Below, one piece after another: positions 1-6,322 of a stretch of DNA of 19,512 bases. The notes below the pieces were generated by a model, which ran no database searches, was not told where the DNA came from, and saw nothing but the letters and a program-made list of their open reading frames with translations. The position numbers and the translations under genes were made by a program. Source of the DNA: an uncultured Clostridium sp. (GTDB lineage Bacteria > Bacillota > Clostridia > Clostridiales > Clostridiaceae). Each line of letters begins with the position of its first letter. Position 1 is the stretch's first letter. The DNA lies in assembly GCF_934754915.1 (NCBI RefSeq), contig NZ_CAKVKB010000064.1:1-19512 (forward strand). The letters run 5' to 3'.

Positions 1-43
1 AAAATCCGCTGATCATCATAACTATGATAGCTCAGCGGATTTT
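1..43. terminator. Intrinsic terminator of the small minus-strand gene
   Basis: A perfect 12-bp inverted repeat (AAAATCCGCTGA at 1-12, TCAGCGGATTTT at 32-43) encloses a further short inner stem (about 15-20 with 23-28). Read on the minus strand it ends in a T run and lies 22 nt past the stop of the gene at 65-262. The A run on the other side means it may also stop transcription entering from the left. Confidence 0.75.
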
Positions 44-64
44 ATATATCAATATACTATTTTA

Positions 65-262
65 TTATGCGCTTACTGTGTTTTTTCCATAAGCATAATT
101 CATAGGAAGGGAAATTGCCTTTCCATTTTTATCAAATAAAACCCTTACTTTTGAGTCTTTTGCTACATAATTATCATCAACAGGAATTATTTCAAGATTA
201 TCACAGTCCATGCTATATTTCTTGCAGCAGGATATTATTTTATTTTCTGTTTCTTTGTTCAT
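65..262 (-). CDS. Small protein of unknown function (65 aa)
   Basis: I do not recognise this protein. It is a 65-residue soluble product with no signal peptide or membrane segment. It carries two adjacent cysteines near residues 12-13 and a third at about residue 20, which could suit metal or redox chemistry but match no motif I know. The gene looks real: on the minus strand TAGGAGT precedes ATG by 8 nt, a near-consensus extended -10 promoter lies about 50 nt upstream, and a GC-containing terminator follows within 22 nt. It is a single-gene unit divergent from the CstA-type transporter gene. A short palindrome (284-297) sits in its leader and could be an operator. Confidence 0.7.
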   Translation of the reverse strand: MNKETENKIISCCKKYSMDCDNLEIIPVDDNYVAKDSKVRVLFDKNGKAISLPMNYAYGKNTVSA

Positions 263-283
263 AAAGATTAACTCCTATAATGG

Positions 284-297
284 CATTGTTTACAATG
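284..297. promoter_or_regulatory. Palindrome, possible operator
   Basis: CATTGTTTACAATG is a perfect 6+2+6 palindrome just downstream of the predicted minus-strand transcription start (about 304) and upstream of the SD. The position would suit a roadblock or repressor site. I cannot assign it to a named regulator. Confidence 0.3.
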
Positions 298-310
298 GTA
301 CATATTACAC

Positions 311-338
311 ATTATACCATTAAATAAATACTTTTCAA
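311..338 (-). promoter_or_regulatory. Extended -10 sigma-A promoter for the 65-aa gene
   Basis: Read on the minus strand: -35 TTGAAA (338 to 333), a 16-bp spacer and -10 TATAAT (316 to 311), preceded by TG one base upstream (TGGTATAAT). Transcription would start near 304, giving a leader of about 42 nt before the ATG at 262. The match is close to consensus. Confidence 0.65.
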
Positions 339-427
339 AATATTATTAAAATGATAAATATATGTGTGTAATTTATAGAAAAGTAATTTTATATGGAGAA
401 AAAATAAAAATATCATAAAAAAAGTTA

Positions 428-441
428 TGTAAACGTAATAA
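428..441 (+). promoter_or_regulatory. Candidate catabolite-responsive element (cre)
   Basis: TGTAAACGTAATAA has a perfect left half-site of the CcpA operator. It departs from the degenerate cre consensus WTGNAANCGNWNNCW at one position (A for the conserved C near the right end). It lies about 25 bp upstream of the -35 of the transporter promoter, where CcpA often activates rather than represses. This is a motif match only. Confidence 0.35.
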
Positions 442-465
442 AAAAAGAAAAAACACCTGCTAAAT

Positions 466-494
466 TTGACAATTAGATAATTGAGTGATAATAT
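466..494 (+). promoter_or_regulatory. Sigma-A promoter of the CstA-type gene
   Basis: A perfect -35 TTGACA (466-471), a 17-bp spacer and -10 TAATAT (489-494), with TG at 486-487 forming an extended -10. The expected start is near 501, giving a structured leader of about 90 nt. Confidence 0.7.
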
Positions 495-513
495 TTACTT
501 GTCATTATAAGAA

Positions 514-580
514 GCCATAATTAGCAAGTGGAGAGGGGAAACTTCTAATTATGCAATATTTTTTATTTAAATTATAGGAG
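514..580 (+). promoter_or_regulatory. Structured leader with possible 8-codon uORF ahead of cstA
   Basis: CATAATTAG (516-524) pairs perfectly with CTAATTATG (545-553). After a one-base bulge, 526-529 pairs with 541-544, leaving a purine loop GGAGAGGGGAA (530-540). The loop resembles an SD site and holds two GGA motifs. An ATG at 551 opens an 8-codon frame (MQYFLFKL) whose TAG (575-577) overlaps the SD AGGAG (576-580) of the transporter gene. That is the geometry expected for translational coupling or leader-peptide control. The structure is directly visible; its function is inferred. Confidence 0.4.
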
Positions 581-589
581 ATGAATAGA

Positions 590-2287
590 ATGAACGGTTT
601 ATTAATCGTTGGACTAGCTATCGTTGTTTTAGGGGCTGCATATTTAATATACGGCAGATGGTTAGCTAACACATGGGGAATTGACCCAAAAGCAAAAACA
701 CCGGCATATACAAAGGAAGATGGTGAAGACTTTATTCCAACACCTATGGGTGTAGTATTTTCACATCAATTTTCATCAATAGCAGGTGCAGGACCTGTAA
801 CAGGACCAATATTAGCGGCAGTTTTTGGATGGGTTCCGGTATTATTATGGATATTAATTGGTGGTATCTTCTTTGGAGCAGTACATGATTTCGGTGCTTT
901 ATATGCATCTGTAAAAAATGAAGGAAAATCAATTGGAGCAATTATTGAAAAGTATATTGGTAAAGCAGGAAGAAAGTTATTTTTCTTATTTGCATGGATT
1001 TTCTCATTATTAGTTATTGCAGCATTTGCAGATATGGTTGCAAATACATTTAATGGATTTAATGCAGAAGGCGCAAAAGTTGCACCTAATGCAGCAGCAG
1101 CATCTATATCAATGTTGTTTATAGTTGTAGCAATGGTATTTGGTGTATTTATAAAGCATAAACAACCAAGCCAGAAGCTTCAGTTTGTAATTGGAGTTGT
1201 TCTTTTAATTGCAATGCTTGCTGCAGGAATTGCATGCCCTATATTCTTAGGAAAAGGTGAATGGCTTGCAATTGTATTCGTATATCTTTTCTTGGCAGCA
1301 ATAATGCCAATGTGGCTTTTGATGCAGCCTAGAGATTATTTAAGTACATTCTTATTGTTAGGAATGATAATTGGAGCTGTAATTGGAATAGTAGTTGCAA
1401 AACCAGCTATGAATCTTCCAGCATTCTCTGGAGTACAGGTTAATGGAAATATGATTTTCCCTACATTATTTGTAACAATAGCATGTGGTGCAGTTTCTGG
1501 ATTTCATAGTCTTGTTTCATCAGAAACTTCTTCAAAACAAGTTAAAAATGAAAAAGATATGCTTCCAATAGGTTTTGGAGCTATGCTTATTGAATCATTA
1601 CTTGGAGTAGTTGCATTAGTTGTTGTTGGATATGCAGCAAAAGGAGGAGTAATGCCAAAAGGAACTCCATTTTCAATATTTGCTGGTAATGTAGCAGGGT
1701 TCTTATCATTACTTGGAATACCAGAATATGTTGCAACATGCATAATGACAATGTGTGTTTCTGCATTAGCATTAACATCATTAGATTCAGTTGCAAGAAT
1801 AGGACGTATGTCTTTCCAAGAATTCTTTATGACTGACACTTTAGATAGTGATACAGAAATGTCGTCATTTACAAAACTTATGACTAATAAGTATTTTTCA
1901 ACTATACTTACTTTAGCTGTAGGTGCACTTTTATCACTTGGCGGATATAATAATGTATGGCCATTATTTGGAGCTGCAAATCAGTTACTTTCAGCCCTAG
2001 TTCTTATTGCACTTGCAGTGTTCTTAAAAACAACAAACAGAAAAGGCTTTATGCTTTGGGGACCAATGGTAATGATGTTATGTGTAACATTTACTGCATT
2101 AGTTCAGGCATTAGTTAAAATATTTAGAAAATTTTCTACTGGAGAATTTGTATTCTTGACTGATGGATTACAATTGATATTTGCAATATTATTGATAGCA
2201 CTTGGATTCATGGTTGCAGTATCATGCTTTAAGAAATTATTTGGAGATAATACAGATTCTGATGTAAAAGTAAGTACACAATCATAA
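590..2287 (+). CDS. cstA: CstA-family carbon-starvation / peptide or pyruvate transporter
   Basis: Multi-pass membrane transporter of the CstA family, whose characterised members import peptides or pyruvate when carbon is limiting. The 565-aa product begins with a hydrophobic helix. It then carries the family's conserved N-terminal block (residues near 56-105) with HQFSSIAGAGPVTGP and, after two helices, GAVHDFGALYAS. A dozen or more hydrophobic segments follow, plus the C-terminal CstA region containing SLDSVARIGR and GGYNNVWPLFGAANQ. An in-frame ATG at 581 directly abuts the SD (AGGAG 576-580), leaving no spacing, so the ATG at 590 (9-nt spacing) is the better start. The gene is monocistronic, with an upstream sigma-A promoter, a possible cre site and hairpin leader, and a 16-bp-stem terminator after it. 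I am sure of the family, not the substrate. Confidence 0.93.
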   Translation: MNGLLIVGLAIVVLGAAYLIYGRWLANTWGIDPKAKTPAYTKEDGEDFIPTPMGVVFSHQFSSIAGAGPVTGPILAAVFGWVPVLLWILIGGIFFGAVHDFGALYASVKNEGKSIGAIIEKYIGKAGRKLFFLFAWIFSLLVIAAFADMVANTFNGFNAEGAKVAPNAAAASISMLFIVVAMVFGVFIKHKQPSQKLQFVIGVVLLIAMLAAGIACPIFLGKGEWLAIVFVYLFLAAIMPMWLLMQPRDYLSTFLLLGMIIGAVIGIVVAKPAMNLPAFSGVQVNGNMIFPTLFVTIACGAVSGFHSLVSSETSSKQVKNEKDMLPIGFGAMLIESLLGVVALVVVGYAAKGGVMPKGTPFSIFAGNVAGFLSLLGIPEYVATCIMTMCVSALALTSLDSVARIGRMSFQEFFMTDTLDSDTEMSSFTKLMTNKYFSTILTLAVGALLSLGGYNNVWPLFGAANQLLSALVLIALAVFLKTTNRKGFMLWGPMVMMLCVTFTALVQALVKIFRKFSTGEFVFLTDGLQLIFAILLIALGFMVAVSCFKKLFGDNTDSDVKVSTQS

Positions 2288-2315
2288 ATTTAAAAAAATA
2301 TTAAAAAAATAGTAT

Positions 2316-2366
2316 AAGCATCTATAAACAGAAAATTTTTTAAAGGCTGTTTATAGATGCTTTTTT
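2316..2366 (+). terminator. Intrinsic terminator of cstA
   Basis: A perfect 16-bp stem (2316-2331 with 2347-2362) around a 15-nt loop, running into a T tract at 2361-2366, 28 nt past the stop codon. A strong terminator by eye. Confidence 0.88.
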
Positions 2367-2693
2367 ATGTTTTGAAGAATTCAAGTTATTTAGGAATTTT
2401 TGAATGTTTTTTTAAATAGTACAAAATAATTTTAACTTGAAATGATGAAGTTTTTATAAATTGCTGAAAAAGGTACTGTCATATTGAAAGATATTAGGAA
2501 AATTTATGAATGATTGTTTTTATACAGAAATGGATTAAAAAGAATTTGCTGAAATGTTTATGAAATTTTCAACAATTATAATTACAACAACAAAAAAATT
2601 ACATAAAATGGAATAAGTGTGTTATTATAATATAGTGATGCTTCAATTCAAAATATTATAAGGGTATGAGAGAAAATAGGAGATGATTAAATT
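2367..2693. other. Intergenic stretch, little recognisable
   Basis: AT-rich 327-nt gap. I see one widely spaced 9-bp inverted repeat (TTCAAGTTA 2380-2388, TAACTTGAA 2433-2441) and a weak promoter candidate for the next gene: TTACAT at 2599-2604, an 18-bp spacer and TATTAT at 2623-2628, overlapping TATAAT at 2626-2631. No ORF with an SD site is visible. Confidence 0.4.
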
Positions 2694-3164
2694 ATGAATT
2701 TAAAATATTCTGCAATTTATAGTGATAATCTTGGGTGCGATAAATGCTATGTTTATTTTGAAAAAGATAATATAATTCTTAAAGTGAGAGGATTTGAATT
2801 TTATAGCAATAACTATGATTTTGATTTTTATTGTGATGAAAATTATGAAGTTAAGAAGAATTTCTATCTTAAAGATAACGAATTGATAGAATATGTTTTA
2901 GATGTAAGAATATTGCTTCCGCTTATAGAGAACAATAGAGAATATACGGAAAAAGCTATATTAAGAATTGAAAGACAGAAAAATCTATATAAAAATACAA
3001 TATTAATTGATAAAAATGATAAGAGATATTATGCTACAGGAATAAATTTTTCAAATATTATAAATAATTTAAAAAGGAGACTTCCATTAGGGTATGAAAT
3101 AAAGCAAAACATATATGAATATTTATCTCCTACAAACGATAAAATTCTGACGAAAAATGTTTAA
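2694..3164 (+). CDS. Protein of unknown function (156 aa)
   Basis: I do not recognise the family. The 156-aa product is soluble, rich in aromatic residues (Tyr, Phe) and in Asp and Asn, with no signal peptide or membrane helix. The first 75 residues look beta-rich (short alternating hydrophobic strands with CDKCYVYF near residues 15-22), and the C-terminal third looks helical. The overall style resembles small clostridial immunity or single-domain accessory proteins, but that is only an impression. The start is secure: TAGGAGATGAT (2677-2687) precedes the ATG. The next gene lies 77 nt downstream on the same strand, so the two may be co-transcribed. Confidence 0.7.
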   Translation: MNLKYSAIYSDNLGCDKCYVYFEKDNIILKVRGFEFYSNNYDFDFYCDENYEVKKNFYLKDNELIEYVLDVRILLPLIENNREYTEKAILRIERQKNLYKNTILIDKNDKRYYATGINFSNIINNLKRRLPLGYEIKQNIYEYLSPTNDKILTKNV

Positions 3165-3241
3165 TCATTATGGAAATAAATTTGAAAGTATAATATAATA
3201 ATACTAGATAGATAATAATTGGTATATTAGGAGGGAGATTT

Positions 3242-3706
3242 ATGTCATATACAATAATAGATATTGTAGATAAAACTATAAATATAGAAGAAAAAAGAAT
3301 TGCTGTAATAAATGAGATGATAAATGAAAATAAAAGTCTCCCCACTATAAATATATTAGGAAAAGTTTTTCAAAAGGAATCTATTAAAATGATAGATTAT
3401 TATAAAAATATAAAATCACAACTTGTAAATTCAGAAGTAGAGGAGATAGATTTTAGAACATATGATAATATATCATTTTTAATCAATGAGTTTTGCAATA
3501 AGATATTTGTGCCAAAAGCTAAGACTCCAAAAGAATATTTAAGATATAACCTCACAACTATAAGTGATGAACTTGCATTATTTATTGATATTCAAGGGAG
3601 ACTTGTTAATAATGCACATAAGACAAGCGGAGTGACATATAATATTTTAAGTGGAATAATATTGAGGATGAAAGAACGAATTGAAAATATTAATAAAATT
3701 TTATAA
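3242..3706 (+). CDS. Helical protein of unknown function (154 aa)
   Basis: No family recognised. The 154-aa product is predicted mostly alpha-helical, with charged amphipathic stretches at both ends (about 12-30 and 135-154) and a central segment holding a single Cys (FCNKIFVPKAKTPKEYL). There are no membrane segments. A near-perfect SD (AGGAGGGAGA) lies 7 nt before the ATG, which supports the gene and start. It follows the 156-aa gene by 77 nt. A terminator-like hairpin about 96 nt downstream (3802-3847) could end this transcript, although it also lies in the leader of the next gene. Confidence 0.7.
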   Translation: MSYTIIDIVDKTINIEEKRIAVINEMINENKSLPTINILGKVFQKESIKMIDYYKNIKSQLVNSEVEEIDFRTYDNISFLINEFCNKIFVPKAKTPKEYLRYNLTTISDELALFIDIQGRLVNNAHKTSGVTYNILSGIILRMKERIENINKIL

Positions 3707-3752
3707 AGGCAAGAATGAAGTTAAAATTTTTAATCAAAAACTAAAAAAACTA

Positions 3753-3781
3753 TTGTAAAATTCCATGATAAACTTTAAAAT
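3753..3781 (+). promoter_or_regulatory. Candidate promoter of the Lrp-family gene
   Basis: TTGTAA (3753-3758), a 17-bp spacer and TAAAAT (3776-3781). Transcription would start near 3788, upstream of the hairpin at 3802-3847, which would then sit inside the leader RNA. Confidence 0.4.
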
Positions 3782-3801
3782 ATAAATGTGGTTATGAACG
3801 T

Positions 3802-3847
3802 AAAGGAGCGTATCAATAATTTGAGATTATTTGGTATGCTCTTTTTT
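3802..3847 (+). terminator. Terminator-like hairpin ahead of the Lrp-family gene
   Basis: GAGCGTATCAATAAT (3806-3820) pairs with ATTATTTGGTATGCTC (3826-3841), with two G-U pairs and one bulged T. Additional A-U and G-U pairs extend the base, and a T tract follows at 3842-3847. It may terminate the 3242-3706 gene or act as an attenuator in the leader of the Lrp-family gene, whose ATG is 34 nt further on. Confidence 0.7.
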
Positions 3848-3881
3848 ATTTAAATAATTTATAGAAAAAGAGGTTATAAAT

Positions 3882-4334
3882 ATGGATAAAATTGATTACA
3901 AAATTATAGAACTTCTACAGAAAAATGCTAGATATCCTTTAAAACATCTTGCAGAAGAAGTGTTTTTATCAACACCAGCAGTTTCTGCACGTATTGAAAA
4001 GCTGGAGGAAGCTGGAGTGATAACGGGTTATTCAGCACAACTGGATCCTTTAAAATTAGGATATAATATAAAAGCTTTCATCAATCTTGAAATGTCTCCC
4101 AAACAAAAGGTGGAATTTTATCCATTTATAGAATCGTGTCCAAATGTTTTAGAGTGTAACTGTGTAACTGGAAAATATTCTATGCTTATAAAGGTCGCAT
4201 ATCATACTACACTTGAATTAGATGCATTTATTGGAGAATTGCAGAAATATGGAAATACAGAAACTCAAATTGTATTTTCAACAGCAGTAGAACATAGAGG
4301 TATAAGTCTTAAATCTGAATGTAAAGATTTATAA
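3882..4334 (+). CDS. Lrp/AsnC-family transcriptional regulator
   Basis: Feast/famine DNA-binding regulator of 150 aa, the normal length for the family. Residues 1-60 form the AsnC-type winged helix-turn-helix. They open with MDKIDYKIIELLQKNARYPL and continue with the recognition segment LSTPAVSARIEKLEEAGVITGY. Residues about 65-145 are the ligand-binding RAM domain, including the block around ECNCVTGKYSMLIKVAY. Members respond to amino acids or related small molecules and often autoregulate. The ATG follows GAGGTT by about 8 nt. The gene stands alone, with its own candidate promoter and a terminator-like hairpin between promoter and start. The effector cannot be read from the sequence. Confidence 0.93.
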   Translation: MDKIDYKIIELLQKNARYPLKHLAEEVFLSTPAVSARIEKLEEAGVITGYSAQLDPLKLGYNIKAFINLEMSPKQKVEFYPFIESCPNVLECNCVTGKYSMLIKVAYHTTLELDAFIGELQKYGNTETQIVFSTAVEHRGISLKSECKDL

Positions 4335-4370
4335 AAATATGATATAATTTCTTAAGAAATATGTATTTCA

Positions 4371-4460
4371 ATTGACAATGTGCAATGAAGGATGAAATTT
4401 TTATATGTATGAGATAAATTTTAAATGTAATTTTAATCTTGCGACATATATATTATCATA
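4371..4460 (+). repeat. Degenerate dispersed intergenic repeat, copy A
   Basis: Begins with ATTGACAATGTGCAATGAAG and ends with a block (about 4415-4460) nearly identical to 11633-11674: AAATTTTNAATGTAATTTTNATNTTGC followed by ATATATATTAT. See the finding on the repeat family. It lies between the Lrp-family gene and the small membrane ORF. Confidence 0.5.
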
Positions 4461-4497
4461 TAATTCAGAATAGTAAGTATATAATTCAGAGGTAATA

Positions 4498-4629
4498 ATG
4501 ATGAATGAAAAGAAAAGTATTTGGAAAAAATTTTTAGATCTGCTGGAAATTGATAAGTTTAGAATCGTATTTTTTTCAGTTATTACAATATTATGTTTAA
4601 TGATCTTTGTGAGCAGAATTAGCAGATAG
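4498..4629 (+). CDS. Small single-pass membrane protein (43 aa)
   Basis: Short frame read by hand. Its product starts MMNEKKSIWKKFLDLLEIDK, then has one hydrophobic helix (about residues 22-38, ending VITILCLMIFV) and a short tail SRISR. An SD-like AGAGG (4488-4492) lies 5 nt before the first ATG and 8 nt before the second (4501), so the product may be 42 aa. A charged amphipathic N-terminus followed by one membrane helix is a common design for small regulatory or stress membrane proteins. I cannot name it. Supporting evidence is limited to the SD, the membrane helix and the placement between a repeat copy and the next gene. Confidence 0.5.
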   Translation: MMNEKKSIWKKFLDLLEIDKFRIVFFSVITILCLMIFVSRISR

Positions 4630-4762
4630 AAGACAAGTTGTTGAAAGTATAGTAATAAAACATAAACATATCTCATAAAATTATATTAATACAATGTTGA
4701 CTGATGATGTTTTAGATAAATTACTATTGTCAGATGATGATTAATAATAAGGAGGAGATATT

Positions 4763-4993
4763 GTGACTGAGTATGAAGAGAAACTCAATGAGAATAAGAA
4801 TATAATACTTAGAAATATTGAACAGGGAAAGCAAGCAGGAATGAACAAGGTGTCAGCTGTTTTTGCTGTAAGCAAACGTGATGAATTGAGAAAAAATATG
4901 GTTACAGATTTAGCAGTGTGGCTTATATCAAATGGATATAAAGTTTCTTTAAAAGAAGGAGAACTGGAAATTCTCACTATTGAATGGGAATAA
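4763..4993 (+). CDS. Protein of unknown function (76 aa, GTG start)
   Basis: Family not recognised. The 76-residue product has a helical N-terminal half rich in Glu and Asn and a C-terminal segment (WLISNGYKVSLKEGELEILTIEW) that looks like a short alpha-beta-beta unit, possibly a small nucleic acid- or protein-binding fold. The start codon is GTG, fixed by an excellent SD (AAGGAGGAG, with GGAGG at 4751-4755) 7 nt upstream. No other start in this frame is as well placed. A folded element at 5087-5191 follows about 94 nt after the stop and could terminate the transcript. Confidence 0.72.
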   Translation: MTEYEEKLNENKNIILRNIEQGKQAGMNKVSAVFAVSKRDELRKNMVTDLAVWLISNGYKVSLKEGELEILTIEWE

Positions 4994-5086
4994 GGCCGAT
5001 TACAATGGACATAAGATTTTAAAATATTATATGATCCTGTATATCTTACATATACTAAAGATATATACTATATATATTTCAGTAAG

Positions 5087-5191
5087 AAGGGAAATGCTGT
5101 AGAAAGATTAAATTCTGCCATATTTGGTATTTTAATATGGTACTGAATAAATGCTTTAGATATTTTATGCAGCATATCCCTTTAATTTTTT
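5087..5191 (+). ncRNA. Folded intergenic RNA element of unknown role
   Basis: A basal stem AAGGGA(5087-5092)/TCCCTT(5177-5182) continues, after one A-A mismatch, with ATGCTGTA(5094-5101)/TGCAGCAT (5168-5175, one G-U). A separate 9-bp inner hairpin TGCCATATT(5116-5124)/AATATGGTA(5134-5142) has a 9-nt loop. A T run (5186-5191) follows the basal stem. It could be an elaborate terminator of the 76-aa gene, a small RNA, or a leader element of the flavoprotein gene, although the promoter found for that gene lies downstream of it. Confidence 0.4.
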
Positions 5192-5227
5192 GATTTCAAT
5201 ATAGACAGAAATATTTCTAAATTAAGA

Positions 5228-5256
5228 TTGTGAAATTTATTATATTAGCATATACT
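5228..5256 (+). promoter_or_regulatory. Promoter of the flavoprotein gene
   Basis: TTGTGA (5228-5233), a 17-bp spacer and TATACT (5251-5256). The expected start is near 5263, leaving a leader of about 55 nt. Confidence 0.5.
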
Positions 5257-5317
5257 ATGAATACAGAAATGGATAATTAAATTTTGATAAGTTTAATTTA
5301 TTTGGGAGGATTTTTCT

Positions 5318-6214
5318 ATGAATGAAAGATATGATATAGCAATTATAGGAAGTGGGCCAGCAGGATTAGAAGCTGCTTTAAATGCTAAAATAAGAAAAAA
5401 GAAATTTATTATTTTTGGAAATGATGATTTTAGTGGAAAACTTATAAAGGCTAAGCAAATAAATAATTATTTAGGGTTTTATGGAATGAGTGGAGTAGAA
5501 ATAAAAAAACAATTTGAAGCTCATATGAAATCAATGGAAATAAATATAACAAATGAAAGAATAAATAACATATATTCAATGGGAGATTATTTTGCACTAG
5601 CTGCAAATGAAAAAATGTACGAAGCTTTAACAGTTATTTTAGCCACTGGAGTTAATTTTGGAAAACCTTTTGAAGGAGAAGAAAAGTTTTTGGGAAAAGG
5701 TGTAGGGTATTGTGCTACATGCGATGCGCCTCTTTATAAAAGTAAGACAGTTTCAATTATTGCATATAATAAGAAAGAGGAAAGTGAAGCTGATTTTGTA
5801 AGCTCTATTGCAGAAAAAGTTTATTACATACCAATGTATGATGGCGAAGTAAATGTTGATGAAAAAATTGAAGTAATTAAAGATATTCCCTTGAAAATTG
5901 AAGGTGAAACAAATGTAAAGAAGCTGATACTTAAAAATAGAGAAATAGAAACAGATGGAATTTTTATTTTAAGAGAAAGTGTGTCTCCAGGACAGCTTGT
6001 TCCTGGATTGAAGATAGTTGATAATCATGTAGAAGTTGATAGATTAATGAGGACTAATATTAAAGGATGCTTTGCAGCTGGAGATATTGTTGGAATGCCA
6101 TATCAATATATAAAATCAGCAGGAGAAGAAATTATATTGGTCACAGATGATATATTTTCAAAGCATTTTTTTGCCTCATTATACATGTTACAATCAATAA
6201 TACATGATGGATAA
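5318..6214 (+). CDS. Thioredoxin reductase-like flavoprotein, probably ferredoxin-dependent type
   Basis: FAD-binding disulfide reductase of the low-molecular-weight thioredoxin reductase fold (298 aa). Visible are the FAD loop GSGPAG (residues 11-16), the redox-active CATCD (Cys132, Cys135) and the C-terminal FAD motif FAAGDIVGMPYQ. Between the CATC and that motif, where NADPH-dependent enzymes carry GxGxxA and the HRRxxxR block, this protein reads VSIIAYNKKEESEADF with neither motif. That is the pattern of the clostridial ferredoxin-dependent flavin thioredoxin reductases, which reduce thioredoxin with ferredoxin electrons, so I infer the same here. The ATG follows GGGAGG by 10 nt. The last residues (LYMLQSIIHDG) are encoded within a dispersed repeat copy, and the tail after SAGEE departs from the usual GEGNxAA ending. 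The 3' end may therefore have been rewritten by a frameshift or repeat insertion. Confidence 0.85.
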   Translation: MNERYDIAIIGSGPAGLEAALNAKIRKKKFIIFGNDDFSGKLIKAKQINNYLGFYGMSGVEIKKQFEAHMKSMEINITNERINNIYSMGDYFALAANEKMYEALTVILATGVNFGKPFEGEEKFLGKGVGYCATCDAPLYKSKTVSIIAYNKKEESEADFVSSIAEKVYYIPMYDGEVNVDEKIEVIKDIPLKIEGETNVKKLILKNREIETDGIFILRESVSPGQLVPGLKIVDNHVEVDRLMRTNIKGCFAAGDIVGMPYQYIKSAGEEIILVTDDIFSKHFFASLYMLQSIIHDG

Positions 6215-6248
6215 TCAGCAATGAGAGATGCAAGATTAAATTTATTTG
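6186..6248 (+). repeat. Degenerate dispersed intergenic repeat, copy C
   Basis: TGTTACAATCAATAATACAT matches the left part of copy B (TGTTACAATTAATAATGTAC at 11596). The right part, GATGCAAGATTAAATTTAT (about 6227-6245), resembles 13613-13630. The copy overlaps the last codons and stop of the flavoprotein gene. Confidence 0.45.
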
Positions 6249-6322
6249 AAATTTTTGTATATATAATATAGAATTTGGATGAGATTTTAATAATTTATTA
6301 CATATATGAAATATAAATAGAA

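Larger units (their letters stand above)
4994..5317. other. Intergenic stretch between the 76-aa gene and the flavoprotein gene
   Basis: Holds a weak AT hairpin (5039-5066), the folded element at 5087-5191 and the flavoprotein promoter at 5228-5256. I see no coding frame with an SD in it. Confidence 0.5.

Noticed and set aside
1504..1839. Minus-strand 111-codon frame inside the CstA gene
   Set aside because: Antisense shadow of a conserved transporter gene, with no SD or promoter.
4347..4360. 14-bp palindrome ATTTCTTAAGAAAT after the Lrp-family gene
   Set aside because: No loop and no T tract, so not a terminator. It is AT-rich enough to occur by chance.
4401..4676. Minus-strand 91-codon frame, hydrophobic
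   Set aside because: No SD before its ATG, and it lies opposite a plus-strand small ORF with an SD and opposite repeat copy A. Its hydrophobicity is what AT-rich antisense sequence gives.
4694..4744. Short frame MLTDDVLDKLLLSDDD just before the 76-aa gene
   Set aside because: Only 16 codons with no SD. It could be the remnant of a gene tail, but nothing supports that.
5228..5246. TTGTGAAA resembling a Rex redox-repressor half-site at the flavoprotein promoter
   Set aside because: The second half of the palindrome is absent at the required spacing, and the sequence is already explained as a -35 element.
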